Positions 26,464 to 35,417 of a stretch of DNA of 49,204 nt are shown here, in pieces; positions within the stretch are counted from its first letter, which is position 1, and the number at the start of each line of letters is the position of its first letter. A program made the translations under genes and the position numbers. The notes beneath the pieces were generated by a model, which did no database searches, was not told the origin of the DNA, and worked only from the letters and a program-made list of their open reading frames with translations. The DNA comes from an uncultured Muribaculaceae bacterium (GTDB taxonomy: Bacteria; Bacteroidota; Bacteroidia; Bacteroidales; Muribaculaceae), in assembly GCA_947179295.1 (NCBI GenBank), contig CAMXAZ010000013.1, forward strand, positions 1-49,204, in the 5' to 3' direction.

Positions 26464-27258
26464 TTAAAGGAGATCCTGCATCATTTCATCAATCGAGAAA
26501 ATGCCCTTCTTTCCCGCAATCCATTCGGCGGCCATCACTGCTCCAAGGGCGAATCCGTCGCGGCTCTTGGCGCGGTGCGTGATCTCGATAGTGTCAACCG
26601 GCGAGTCCCACTCGATGATGTGGGTGCCGGGCACCTCGCCTTCACGCAGACTCAGCACCGGAAGAGCACCTTCTGCTATCACAGGCTTCGGTTCAAGACC
26701 GGCGGCGATCTGCGCCGGTGTCAGAGAAGCGTTCGAGCTGTCTACGCTGACCATTCCCTCGTCGGCCCAGGAACTGACACGGTCATTCTCGGCTATGATT
26801 CCCTCGGCGAGAGTGATGGCCGTGCCTGACGGATGGTCGAGTTTATGGACATGGTGAGTCTCATACATATGGGGCTTATACTGTGGCAGATGGCTCATCA
26901 GACGGGCCAATTTGCGGTTGATGATGTTAAACACATTGACCCCGATGCTGAAATTGCTCGAAGCCAGAAGAGCGCCGTCCACTTCGCTGACACGCTTCTC
27001 AACTTCATCGCGGCGGGCGGCCCAGCCGGTCGATCCGCATACCACAGGCACTCCGGCTGCTGCGGCGCGCATCACATTGTCAGGCGCGGTCGAAGGGGTT
27101 GTGAACTCGATGGCGGCTTCAGCCGAAGCAAAGGCTTCGCCGTCAATATCTGCATTGTTATCAACATCAATTATTGCGACAATCTCATGGCCGCGTTCAC
27201 GGGCGATGCGCTCGATGGCGTGACCCATCTTCCCGTAACCTATAAGGGCTATTTTCAT
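26464..27258 (-). CDS. dapB: 4-hydroxy-tetrahydrodipicolinate reductase
   Basis: 264 residues. It reduces HTPA in the lysine/diaminopimelate pathway. The nucleotide-binding motif is IALIGYGKMGHAIE at the start. The catalytic region YETHHVHKLDHPSGTA carries the His-Lys pair. It is the first gene of the minus-strand dapB-lepB-wbqC-GT2-GT2 run, with a promoter box 58 bases upstream. Confidence 0.96.
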   Translation of the reverse strand: MKIALIGYGKMGHAIERIARERGHEIVAIIDVDNNADIDGEAFASAEAAIEFTTPSTAPDNVMRAAAAGVPVVCGSTGWAARRDEVEKRVSEVDGALLASSNFSIGVNVFNIINRKLARLMSHLPQYKPHMYETHHVHKLDHPSGTAITLAEGIIAENDRVSSWADEGMVSVDSSNASLTPAQIAAGLEPKPVIAEGALPVLSLREGEVPGTHIIEWDSPVDTIEITHRAKSRDGFALGAVMAAEWIAGKKGIFSIDEMMQDLL

Positions 27259-27316
27259 AAATCTGTAATTCTTCTGAAGCGTGGAACCGGTGGCCCGCAG
27301 CGGGCCATAGATGTTG

Positions 27317-27324
27317 CAAATTTA
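27317..27324 (-). promoter_or_regulatory. -7 box for the dapB-lepB operon
   Basis: Minus strand TAAATTTG with TTGC 19 bases further upstream, the same layout as at tRNA-Pro. Confidence 0.65.
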
Positions 27325-27483
27325 CACAAATTCTCCAATTTCAGCAATTTTCTTTCCAGGTAGGCATACAAAAACCGCTCAGAGCCATCCACAGCGGTGA
27401 TCAGAGTGATTTTATGCTGTACAACATATTTTCACACAGCATTTTTAATGCAAAAACATGATAAAAAATCAAAATAAACCTCC

Positions 27484-27491
27484 TATCTTTG
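27484..27491 (+). promoter_or_regulatory. -7 box for the SPFH gene cluster
   Basis: TATCTTTG, 80 bases before the ATG at 27572. An in-frame ATG at 27458 lies upstream of this box and is therefore unlikely to be used. Confidence 0.6.
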
Positions 27492-27571
27492 CCATCGTAG
27501 CTTATAAGCACTGTCTATCAGTGGTTTCAACCTTTCTACGCGACACACCCTTCAAAAACACTCCAATCATT

Positions 27572-28909
27572 ATGGCTATAATAGATCTTGTCAGATGGGC
27601 GCCACAAGGTAATTTCACAATCTACGCCTATCGTTTCCCGGAAACCAACCTCAGCACCTACACACAGCTGATCGTTGCCGAATCTCAGGAAGCAGTCCTC
27701 TTCTCCAAAGGGCAGCTCATGGGCAAATTCGGTCCCGGCAAACACACACTCAACACCGAGAACCTCCCAATACTCCGCAGCCTGTTCGGCATACCATTCG
27801 GCGGCAAAAATCCGTTTACAGCCGAAATCTGGTTTGTCAACAAGATCCAGGTGTTCAACATCGACTGGCATGCCGGAAATATCAAGAACCATGATGCCGA
27901 ATACAATGCGATGGTGCCTATCTACGCCGCCGGACAATACGGCCTGCGAATCACCGACACCGAAAAATTCATCATAAAATTCGTAGGCACCAGAGACACC
28001 TTCACCGAAGCCGACATGACCGAACAGTCACGCGGCGAGTTCATGAGCAAGGTCAAATCGGCCCTCATAAGCTTCATGCGCCAGAACAACATCGGCATCA
28101 AGAGCATAGCCGCCTTCCAGGACCAGCTCTCAGGCTATCTGCGCGAACAGATGAATGCCTTCTGGGAAGACCTCGGACTGGAGCTGACCAAATTCTACAT
28201 CAACGAGATCGACATCGATGACTCGACCCCCGAAGGCGAACGCGCCCGCCAGGCCATAGCTCAGCAGAGCGCCATGTCAATCACCGGCCACACCTGGCAG
28301 CAGGAACAGATGTTCGACACCGCCAATAATGCCATCGGCTCCATATCCGGAGGCATGGGCGGAGACAACAGTCTTCTTGGAGGCATCATGGCCATCAACA
28401 TGATGAACGGCATGATGGGCGGCGGCTCACAGCGCGGCGGAGCGGCTCCGGTAGGGCAAAGCATGATGAACCCGCAGTTCGAACAGCCCCGCTTCGGCCC
28501 GGCATCCGCTCCGAATTTCGGCGCGCAGCAGGCTCAGGGTGCCCCGCAGGGCCACGCGCCTCAGGACACCGTAAAAATGGTCTATTGCTCAAACTGTGGC
28601 AAAAAATACCCCAACACCTCACGTTTCTGCCCGAACTGCGGAAACGAATACCGCCCCTGCCCCAAATGCGGCACCGACAACAATCCTCATGCCCGCCGGT
28701 GTGTAAGCTGCGGAACCCAGCTCGGCACAGCAGCCTCAGGAGGCTCCGCTCAGACATGCCCCGCATGCAACGCCCCCCTTGCCCCCGGCAGTGCATTCTG
28801 CGGCAACTGCGGCCAGCGCGTAGTCTCCTCTGACACCTGCCTGCGCTGCGGAGCCACTCTGCCGCCAAACGTAAAGTTCTGCCCCAAGTGCGGCAACAAA
28901 CGCTCATAG
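27572..28909 (+). CDS. YdjI-like SPFH protein with four zinc ribbons
   Basis: 445 residues from the ATG at 27572 (MAIIDLVRWAP), which matches the start of YdjI-type 'virion core protein' homologues. An SPFH/band-7 domain covers about residues 1-240: YTQLIVAESQEAVLFSKGQ, FGPGKHTL, FGGKNPFTAEIWFVNK. A Gly/Met/Gln-rich linker (about 250-330) follows. The last 105 residues hold four CxxC...CxxC zinc ribbons, starting YCSNCGKKY (about 339), PCPKCGTDN, TCPACNAPL and TCLRCGATL. SPFH proteins oligomerise at membranes. In B. subtilis YdjI is linked to the PspA-type envelope response. It opens a run of unrecognised genes on the same strand and probably recruits partners through the ribbons. Confidence 0.85.
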   Translation: MAIIDLVRWAPQGNFTIYAYRFPETNLSTYTQLIVAESQEAVLFSKGQLMGKFGPGKHTLNTENLPILRSLFGIPFGGKNPFTAEIWFVNKIQVFNIDWHAGNIKNHDAEYNAMVPIYAAGQYGLRITDTEKFIIKFVGTRDTFTEADMTEQSRGEFMSKVKSALISFMRQNNIGIKSIAAFQDQLSGYLREQMNAFWEDLGLELTKFYINEIDIDDSTPEGERARQAIAQQSAMSITGHTWQQEQMFDTANNAIGSISGGMGGDNSLLGGIMAINMMNGMMGGGSQRGGAAPVGQSMMNPQFEQPRFGPASAPNFGAQQAQGAPQGHAPQDTVKMVYCSNCGKKYPNTSRFCPNCGNEYRPCPKCGTDNNPHARRCVSCGTQLGTAASGGSAQTCPACNAPLAPGSAFCGNCGQRVVSSDTCLRCGATLPPNVKFCPKCGNKRS

Positions 28910-29010
28910 CCCCCGGCAGGAACCACTCTACTGAACTTTTCCTCTCTCCTCACCTCCACTACCTCTCTCACAAACCAATCATTTAACCAAAGCCTAACCG
29001 TTGACTTCTT

Positions 29011-29718
29011 ATGAAAAACTGGACCCCGCTAACCTGGACACTCTTTCTGCTTGGAGAAGCCATCCTCATAGCCGGCTTCTGTCTTTTCGGCCACAGACTT
29101 CCTGACAACGTCTACTATCTCGACCTTATCATCTCATCGGTCATCTACATCCTCCTCTTCCTCAACTTCGCCCGGCCGATGGTAAGGCTCGACGACGAAA
29201 GCGGAAGCGATGTCGGATCGCTCGGCATCAGCTGGACCTTCACCGGCTGGTATGCGGTTCTGTCTGTGATCTGTATGATCGCCATGCCCTACTGCGACCT
29301 GGAATTCAAATATCAGCTGATAGCCCAGGCCATACTGCTGTTTTTCCTTCTCATGGGCATCATATTCAGCCGCGAGTCAAGCAGCAAGGTTGCCGAAGTC
29401 TATCACCGGGAGAAAAGCATGACCGACGGCATGGACAATGTGCGCCGCCAGATGCGCGCCGTGCTTGACACTCTGGCCGAGACACGCAATGTCCCCGCCC
29501 CCGTTCGCCAGCGCATTGACCGCATCAACGAATCGCTGCGCTACATCTCGCCCTCTGACAACCCCGAAGCCGAAGGCCTTGAGACACTCATGGCCGAATC
29601 ACTCGCCGACATCAACCGCGCTCTTGCCGACGTAGAGCTGAACCGCTCGCTGATTGACAGCCGCCTGAGCCGCACCGAACGCTGCTGCGAGAACCGCAAG
29701 AAGCTATTCTCCAGATAA
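29011..29718 (+). CDS. Four-helix membrane protein with cytosolic helical tail, unknown
   Basis: 235 residues. Four hydrophobic helices lie at about 8-28, 35-53, 75-93 and 100-120, then a polar helical tail (121-235) rich in Arg, Glu and Leu with coiled-coil character (VRRQMRAVLDTLAE, INRALADVELNRSLIDSRL). I recognise no family. The gene lies 101 bases after the SPFH gene on the same strand. It could be the membrane anchor or sensor of the cluster. The N-terminus (MKNWTPLTWTLFLLGEA) does not look like a cleaved signal. Confidence 0.72.
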   Translation: MKNWTPLTWTLFLLGEAILIAGFCLFGHRLPDNVYYLDLIISSVIYILLFLNFARPMVRLDDESGSDVGSLGISWTFTGWYAVLSVICMIAMPYCDLEFKYQLIAQAILLFFLLMGIIFSRESSSKVAEVYHREKSMTDGMDNVRRQMRAVLDTLAETRNVPAPVRQRIDRINESLRYISPSDNPEAEGLETLMAESLADINRALADVELNRSLIDSRLSRTERCCENRKKLFSR

Positions 29719-29848
29719 AAAACGCACCGTAACGGCACACACAACGACAACACACCCGCCAGTGGTATATCCGGCAGTAACAGATCTATTTGTACATCCT
29801 TAAGTATATTCTTACCTAAATCAATCCCACCCTTTAATTAAAAAACCT

Positions 29849-32047
29849 ATGAGTGGAAAAATCTTTCCCGGCTCAAGCAACATCTACCAGGATGAAGCTA
29901 AAATCTTGTTCAACTACTACAAGATGGCCGCAGAAAAAATTGTGAGCGAGGAGGAACGCATCGAGAGCGAGATCTCCGACCTTGAGTCTCAACGTTCCGG
30001 CTATGAAGAACAGCTCTCAAAAGCCTGGTACTGGCTCCTGACCGTGATTCTCTTCTTCATGTACTTCATCAAGAAAAAAGAATTCACAGAGAAAATAGAT
30101 GAAGTTGACGAAGAGATCAGGAAAAAGCGCAAGGAGCACGACGATATTTTCCGTGACTACAAAGTCAGCAAAATGGGCGTGGCCTATGTCCCCGTGGCCG
30201 ATCAGGTCAAATATGACGACAAAAGCTTCATAGTTGACTTCACCGGCGAGGTTCCTGACAGCGAAGTGACCCTCCAGCTACCCCGCCGCAACGAACTGCT
30301 GGTCGAAACAATCGGAAAAATCGAACAGCTGTCAACAGAAGCTCCGCTCGTGGAGACTTCGGAAGACACCGAAACAATCGAGACCGATGACTACTCGACA
30401 TCCATACAGACCATAAACGAACATGACTATCTCGGCGCTCTCGAACGCTCGCTGCGCACCGTGTCATACTGCATGGAAGAAATCGACACCGTCTCCGTGG
30501 CCCTCCCGCTTGTGCAGCGCCACAGCCCCTATCTCGACTTCATCGAAGAATACTCCACCAAATCCGTGCCTGAAGGCGCACCGGTCATCAACGTATTCGA
30601 CTCCGGACGCTATGCCGAACGCATCAGCCGATTCCAGGAACTCAACAAGCTGAAAGACTCGCTCTCTACCAAGACCCAGCAGTTCGAAGACGTGATCAAG
30701 TCGCTCATGACCACAATGGCCTCGTCAGTCCAGGCTATCTCGGCGCTGAAAGTAGCTTCGGTCGACAAGGTGGTCAACGAATCAAACCGCCTTCTCTACA
30801 ACATACTGAAAGCCCCCTACAACCACTATTCGCCGCTGCTCGAATATGACGAAATCCAGCGCATCCGCAACGAACGCTTCGACTACAGCCAGGACGTGCA
30901 GGACTACGAGCCTTTCAACCTGCGCCCCAGCTCACGCGTCAAATTCAACCTCGTCACCGGCATGTGGACCTCAGAAGACGGCAATGTCACATCCATGCCC
31001 TTCGGCGTACACCAGATATATGAAGAAATCCTCTCGCCGGTGGTGCAGAGCCTCATGGAAGAGAACCGCATAGAGCGAATGCGCATCTACAACCACATCA
31101 AAGACCAGAAAATCTCCTATCTCAACAAATGGCATCAGGACACCGACGCCTTCTATCGTGCCAACCGCGCTGAAGGCGCCGACATCATCAACCTCATGCA
31201 GGAAAGTCTGCGTGAATACGTGGCCGCCTACAACACCCTTATCTCTCTCCGCAAAACCGAGGACTCTATGGCTGCAAGCGGCGAGAATCTCGATGCCACA
31301 GTGGTCAGCACAGTCGACAACACCCAGGAGTCTATCGCCGCTTTCGAACTTCAGTCGCAGGAATTCCAGAGAGTGCAGCAGGAGTTCGAAGACTATATGG
31401 ACCGACTGAAAGAAGACATCGACATGCGCGCCGAAGAGTTCGGTCATGTGGAATATTACGATGCCAAACTGCGTGACGGACATTCAAACGAAGCCGCAGT
31501 GGCAGCCAACGAGATCCACAATCTCGATGAACGCCGTCAGCCGCTGGCCGTTGTCAACCCGCTTTATGCCAAATCATCACAGCTGCCCCCCAAGCCCAGG
31601 GTGGAAGACATCACATTCGAGCATATGGCCCTCAACCTGCCGGCCATCTCACGCGAGGCCCTCGCTTCGCTCGTCGACATGGAAGAAAATCTCTCGGCTG
31701 AAGAGATCCGCCGTGAAATCGACACAACGGAAGATGCCGATGAGGCCTTCATTCCCCACGCTGACGAAGTTCCTGCCGAAATGGAAGTCATTGGCGACAT
31801 TGAAGTGACCGATCCCGACGATGAGGATAAGCCCCAAGGCGCATGCCCGCCGCCCCTGCCTGCCGATGCCCTCAATGAAGAAGATGAGGAAGACGACAGC
31901 GAGGAATATGACGATGATGAAGATTATGACGAGTCTGACGAAGACGAAGACTATGATGAGGAAGACTATGAAGACGACGATGAGGAGTCTGATGACGACA
32001 GCGACGGCGAAGAGTCTGACGATGAAGAGTCTGAAAAAGATTGCTAA
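29849..32047 (+). CDS. Large membrane-anchored coiled-coil protein with acidic tail, unknown
   Basis: 732 residues. Residues about 15-58 form a charged coiled coil. A single hydrophobic segment (59-74, AWYWLLTVILFFMYFI) is flanked by a second charged helix rich in Lys and Glu. The middle (about 110-640) is mostly helical with a few beta-like strands (VAYVPVADQVKYDDKSFIVD). From about 677 to the end, nearly every residue is Asp, Glu, Ser or Tyr, and the last residue is Cys. No known domain is evident. The two flanking coiled segments suggest a helical hairpin inserted in the membrane with both ends cytosolic. Next gene after 18 bases. Confidence 0.75.
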   Translation: MSGKIFPGSSNIYQDEAKILFNYYKMAAEKIVSEEERIESEISDLESQRSGYEEQLSKAWYWLLTVILFFMYFIKKKEFTEKIDEVDEEIRKKRKEHDDIFRDYKVSKMGVAYVPVADQVKYDDKSFIVDFTGEVPDSEVTLQLPRRNELLVETIGKIEQLSTEAPLVETSEDTETIETDDYSTSIQTINEHDYLGALERSLRTVSYCMEEIDTVSVALPLVQRHSPYLDFIEEYSTKSVPEGAPVINVFDSGRYAERISRFQELNKLKDSLSTKTQQFEDVIKSLMTTMASSVQAISALKVASVDKVVNESNRLLYNILKAPYNHYSPLLEYDEIQRIRNERFDYSQDVQDYEPFNLRPSSRVKFNLVTGMWTSEDGNVTSMPFGVHQIYEEILSPVVQSLMEENRIERMRIYNHIKDQKISYLNKWHQDTDAFYRANRAEGADIINLMQESLREYVAAYNTLISLRKTEDSMAASGENLDATVVSTVDNTQESIAAFELQSQEFQRVQQEFEDYMDRLKEDIDMRAEEFGHVEYYDAKLRDGHSNEAAVAANEIHNLDERRQPLAVVNPLYAKSSQLPPKPRVEDITFEHMALNLPAISREALASLVDMEENLSAEEIRREIDTTEDADEAFIPHADEVPAEMEVIGDIEVTDPDDEDKPQGACPPPLPADALNEEDEEDDSEEYDDDEDYDESDEDEDYDEEDYEDDDEESDDDSDGEESDDEESEKDC

Positions 32048-32065
32048 CCTTAAAACTCCCCTACC

Positions 32066-32989
32066 ATGCAAAGTATCGACTGTGTCGTAGACACCCAACC
32101 GATGGCCAGGGAGCTGGACCGCGTATCACACCATGTCAACGGGACGACCTCGGCGGTTGTCGGCATGAAAGTGGCCGTGCTCAAGGCCGAAGCCGAAGCG
32201 GCCGACAACGTCTGCCGCAACGTAAACCGTGGCTTCTATTCGCTCATCCACTCGCAGATCTCCCAGAAGATAGCAAAATGGAAAAGCGAAGTAGATTCTC
32301 TGCTGCTGCAGCTCAACCAGCAGCGCCGTCAGCTCAACCATGTCAAATCACAGATGGAACGTGACTACGGCTCCATCACCGCCCGCTATACCAAACTGTT
32401 CAATTCGCTCAACCGCGCGCTGCAGCGCCGGGTCTATGAGCTTGACAAGCCCGCGTTCAAGTTTGCAGTCACCGAGATCGACACCCTCTCGAACCGCACC
32501 CGCCAACTGTCAGCCACCGTGCCGGTATCACAGAACGAATCGCTGCTGACATCGCAGAAAATCATGGCCTCCAACCTGAAATACCGCGGCAGCCACGTCA
32601 TCTCACTCATGAAGGACTTTCTGATGGATCTCAGCCGCCAGAAGGCTCTGACAGGCCGCGTGCTGCTCGACCAGGGACTGTCAATGGGGCTCGAAAACAG
32701 ACTCATCCCGGTGATTGTCTGGGAAGGTTGCGGAGGGCGCCACGAAGGAAACCTCGAACACTTCGCCATGCCTGAAGCGTACATCTCCGAACGCACCCGG
32801 CGCGCCATCACAAACCATATAGCCACAAACAACGTGGAATTTCCCTGGGCTCCGGCGCAGACGGTTGACCCGCGCGTCCGCGACAGTTTCAACGCCATGC
32901 TCGGCAATTTTGACGCCACTGACCGCATCAAGGAAACCATGAGCCGCCTTTTCGGAGAAAACCAGCTACAAACATTCAACCCGAAATAG
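32066..32989 (+). CDS. Cytosolic coiled-coil protein, paralogue of the next gene, unknown
   Basis: 307 residues, no signal or membrane segment. A long helical region spans about 30-200. Residues 56-132 align without gaps to the next gene: GF at 56-57, SQ at 66-67, LNQ at 83-85, QMERDYG at 96-102, RYTKLF, LNRAL, RVYELDKPAFKF. The C-terminal third (VIVWEGCGGRHEG... to the end) is different. Nothing in known families is recognised. The gene lies 18 bases after the large acidic-tailed protein and 4 bases before its paralogue. Confidence 0.78.
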   Translation: MQSIDCVVDTQPMARELDRVSHHVNGTTSAVVGMKVAVLKAEAEAADNVCRNVNRGFYSLIHSQISQKIAKWKSEVDSLLLQLNQQRRQLNHVKSQMERDYGSITARYTKLFNSLNRALQRRVYELDKPAFKFAVTEIDTLSNRTRQLSATVPVSQNESLLTSQKIMASNLKYRGSHVISLMKDFLMDLSRQKALTGRVLLDQGLSMGLENRLIPVIVWEGCGGRHEGNLEHFAMPEAYISERTRRAITNHIATNNVEFPWAPAQTVDPRVRDSFNAMLGNFDATDRIKETMSRLFGENQLQTFNPK

Positions 32990-32993
32990 GCCT

Positions 32994-34004
32994 ATGAGTT
33001 ACCGCAGATCAATCAAGAGAGTCATCGAGATTCCCTACTCAGGCTCCGTCAGCAACAAGGCCGGCACCATGTACTATTCGGGTACGGCCCGCGAGACTGT
33101 GGTCTTCAACGTCGAAGTCGACACCAGAGACTTTGACAACTCGGTTGAAGTCTGCACCCAGCATGTCAATGCTCTGACCGATTCCGTTGTCGCCACCGAG
33201 ATAGCCCAGGTGGATTCGATCCACCGCAACGCCGACACCGTAGGCCAGACCATCATCTCAGGCTTCTTCAAGGCCGTCCGCTCGGAACTGAGCCAGCAGA
33301 TGATGCAGCTCCAGAACTCCATCGACGCCACTCTGCTCCATCTCAACCAGCTCTCGAAACGCTGTCTTGACAAGCGCAGGCAGATGGAGACCGACTATGG
33401 CCGTGTGGCCGAACGCTATTCCAAAATCTTCACCGAACTGAACAAGGAACTTGAGAGCCGCATCTACGAACTCGACAAAGCCGCCTTCAACTTCGAGGAA
33501 GAGTGTCAGAACTGCTCGGAACGCACCGTAGCCTCAGGCCTGTCAGGTGATGTGGCTGTATCTGCAGCTGAAAACAGCCGCCTCCACTCCATACTCGGAG
33601 CCACTCTGGCCAAACGCCGCGCTCTCGACTCGCTCAACAAAGCCCGCACCTTTCTGGAACGTCAGGTCAGAACCAAGACGCTTATCAACAACAGTCTCCA
33701 GGATGCCGATGAATCGGGCTCGATCTATGTGCCCGTCTGCGTGATGCGCGCCCAGGGAGCCGAAGGAGAGACCTCGCCCGAAGTCTACCGGAATCCTGAC
33801 ATGCCGGCCGACCATAATCAGAAAATCATCTCCACCCTTGACCGCAGCGACTGGCATCCGATGCAGGAAAGCGAGCTGACGCTGATCAAAAAATTCTACA
33901 CCCATCAGGTCAGCGAAGCCATCGGCTCCGACAGTCCGCATGACAGCCGCGTCCGCGCCTACCTGACCAAATTTATCAATGACAACACCCCTCTTTGTGT
34001 CTGA
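32994..34004 (+). CDS. Cytosolic coiled-coil protein, paralogue of the previous gene, unknown
   Basis: 336 residues. A beta-like N-terminus (KRVIEIPYSGSVS, TVVFNVEVD) precedes a coiled-coil core. The shared block is GFF at 90-92, SQ, LNQL, QMETDYG at 130-136, RYSKIF, LNKEL, RIYELDKAAFNF. A second helical section carries many Ser, Arg and Leu, and the C-terminus is a separate small region ending TPLCV. The start lies 4 bases after the previous stop, so the two are almost certainly cotranslated, perhaps as a hetero-oligomer. Confidence 0.78.
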   Translation: MSYRRSIKRVIEIPYSGSVSNKAGTMYYSGTARETVVFNVEVDTRDFDNSVEVCTQHVNALTDSVVATEIAQVDSIHRNADTVGQTIISGFFKAVRSELSQQMMQLQNSIDATLLHLNQLSKRCLDKRRQMETDYGRVAERYSKIFTELNKELESRIYELDKAAFNFEEECQNCSERTVASGLSGDVAVSAAENSRLHSILGATLAKRRALDSLNKARTFLERQVRTKTLINNSLQDADESGSIYVPVCVMRAQGAEGETSPEVYRNPDMPADHNQKIISTLDRSDWHPMQESELTLIKKFYTHQVSEAIGSDSPHDSRVRAYLTKFINDNTPLCV

Positions 34005-34020
34005 AAAAGAATAGTTACCT

Positions 34021-34989
34021 ATGAAAGAACTGACTGAAATCCGTATCAACGGAACCGACATACATCTCCAGGACAACCTTGTGCGCAGCTCGATCCTGCC
34101 CGAAAAGACCTCGGAACTTAACCGCAACGTCATTTTCAAAGGCAACACAGTGGTAGAAGGCCCCGTGTTTGCCAACCGCATAGAAGTGCGCCAGGGACCG
34201 CTCGAAATCCAGGGAGCGGTCTTCACCCAGAACGAACTCTATGTGGCCACCGATGCCGCGGGCGAAATCACATTCCGCAAATGCGTAGGCTCGGCCAACT
34301 CCGTGGTCTCGCGCGGCGACAAGGCCCGTCTGATGTTTCTCGCCGACATCAACGCCAAAAGCGTTGCGCTGACCAACGCCTTCGTGGCCGGCAGCATCTA
34401 TGCCGATGACATCACTCTTGACAACTGCGTGGTGATCGGAGGTGTCTTTGCCTCGCAGGATGCCGACATCCGCAGCTCTATGGTGGGCACCTTCAACGCT
34501 CCTTCTGTACGCCTCTCCGGCATCAACTACCTGCTGCTTCCGAGCGCCTTCTCAGTAGAACCGGTCAACGCCACGCCTGACACCTGCCTCTACAACCTCA
34601 GCCTCGCCGACCTCGGCGCGCTCTACAAAGAACTGCCCCAGGCCGAAGACTCAGGCAAGATCAGGATCGACCTCAATGTCGATGAACTTCTGTCGACCCT
34701 CGCCGACGAGGAAATGACCAAAGTACTGCGCAGCTACACCGTAATCGGCAAAGTACTCGCAGCCGACCTGGTCAATACCGACAAATTCCAGAACCACTTC
34801 CTGCTCACCGCCGCAGCCCTCGGCCCGCAGTTGCTGAAGTCATATGACATAGGCCGCGACCGCCACGGCAAGACCGCCACTGTGACCGTAGAAAAGATCC
34901 GCGATTTCCTCTTCGCCATACTCCACGGAAAGACAGAAGTCCGCACCATGTCAGGCTCATTCAACATCTCAGACATCACCGGCAGATAA
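34021..34989 (+). CDS. Beta-helix (bactofilin-like) protein, unknown
   Basis: 322 residues. The first 180 show a short-period pattern of Val/Ile/Leu alternating with Gly, Asn and Ala: VVEGPVFANRIEV, PLEIQGAVFTQNELYV, INAKSVALTNAFVAGSIYAD, CVVIGGVFASQDADI. This is the kind of pattern seen in right-handed beta-helices of polymer-forming bactofilins. The C-terminal 140 residues are helical (LSLADLGALYKEL, LLSTLADEEMTKVL). No catalytic motif is seen. It lies 16 bases after its neighbour and ends the run. The bactofilin likeness is a pattern call, not a family match. Confidence 0.65.
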   Translation: MKELTEIRINGTDIHLQDNLVRSSILPEKTSELNRNVIFKGNTVVEGPVFANRIEVRQGPLEIQGAVFTQNELYVATDAAGEITFRKCVGSANSVVSRGDKARLMFLADINAKSVALTNAFVAGSIYADDITLDNCVVIGGVFASQDADIRSSMVGTFNAPSVRLSGINYLLLPSAFSVEPVNATPDTCLYNLSLADLGALYKELPQAEDSGKIRIDLNVDELLSTLADEEMTKVLRSYTVIGKVLAADLVNTDKFQNHFLLTAAALGPQLLKSYDIGRDRHGKTATVTVEKIRDFLFAILHGKTEVRTMSGSFNISDITGR

Positions 34990-35007
34990 TCCACCGCCAC
35001 ACACATA

Positions 35008-35043
35008 TATATAAGACAGATAGACTATATAAGACAGATAGAC
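35008..35043. repeat. Two tandem 18-bp units
   Basis: TATATAAGACAGATAGAC occurs twice without interruption, just before the terminator of the cluster. Confidence 0.9.
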
Positions 35044-35045
35044 CA

Positions 35046-35091
35046 AAGAGAGACAGAAGCGCCCCGCAAAGCATCTGTCTCTCTTGATTTT
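35046..35091 (+). terminator. Terminator of the SPFH/coiled-coil gene cluster
   Basis: AAGAGAGACAGA (35046-35057) pairs with TCTGTCTCTCTT (35074-35085), followed by GATTTT. It supports 27572-34989 as one transcription unit. From here to 35290 I see no gene. Confidence 0.7.
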
Positions 35092-35296
35092 ATCCGCTTT
35101 TGTAACCGTCAGGAAACCGGGGCTTAGCCTCTCTCCACTCATGCAGCCTGAAGAATCTCACTGTAACACCCCTCTGCTCCCTGTGAACCGAAAAAACCAG
35201 CCGCCATCAACGACTCCGACAGCTTCTGACCGATACTGACCTATGCTGTCGACTGATTTCTTTGGCGCGGTGGTGCGAAAAGTCATGATTTTTGCT

Positions 35297-35304
35297 TAAT
35301 TTTG
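35297..35304 (+). promoter_or_regulatory. -7 box for the PfkB-fold gene
   Basis: TAATTTTG, 113 bases before the ATG at 35418. The leader contains GAAGAGT (about 35325) and ACTCTTC (about 35354), able to pair around a 22-base loop. Confidence 0.55.
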
Positions 35305-35417
35305 CCGTGAGGTTGAAGAGTCTGCCGAGTGAACTTACACGGTTTACAGACGTTACTCTTCTGACGGACCACGCCAAAGGCTTGTCCGCTCCTCTTTGAC
35401 AACAGAATCATCAATTT

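Noticed and set aside
25543-26829. 428-codon plus-strand frame opposite lepB and dapB
   Set aside because: It is antisense to two well-conserved genes and has no domain or promoter.
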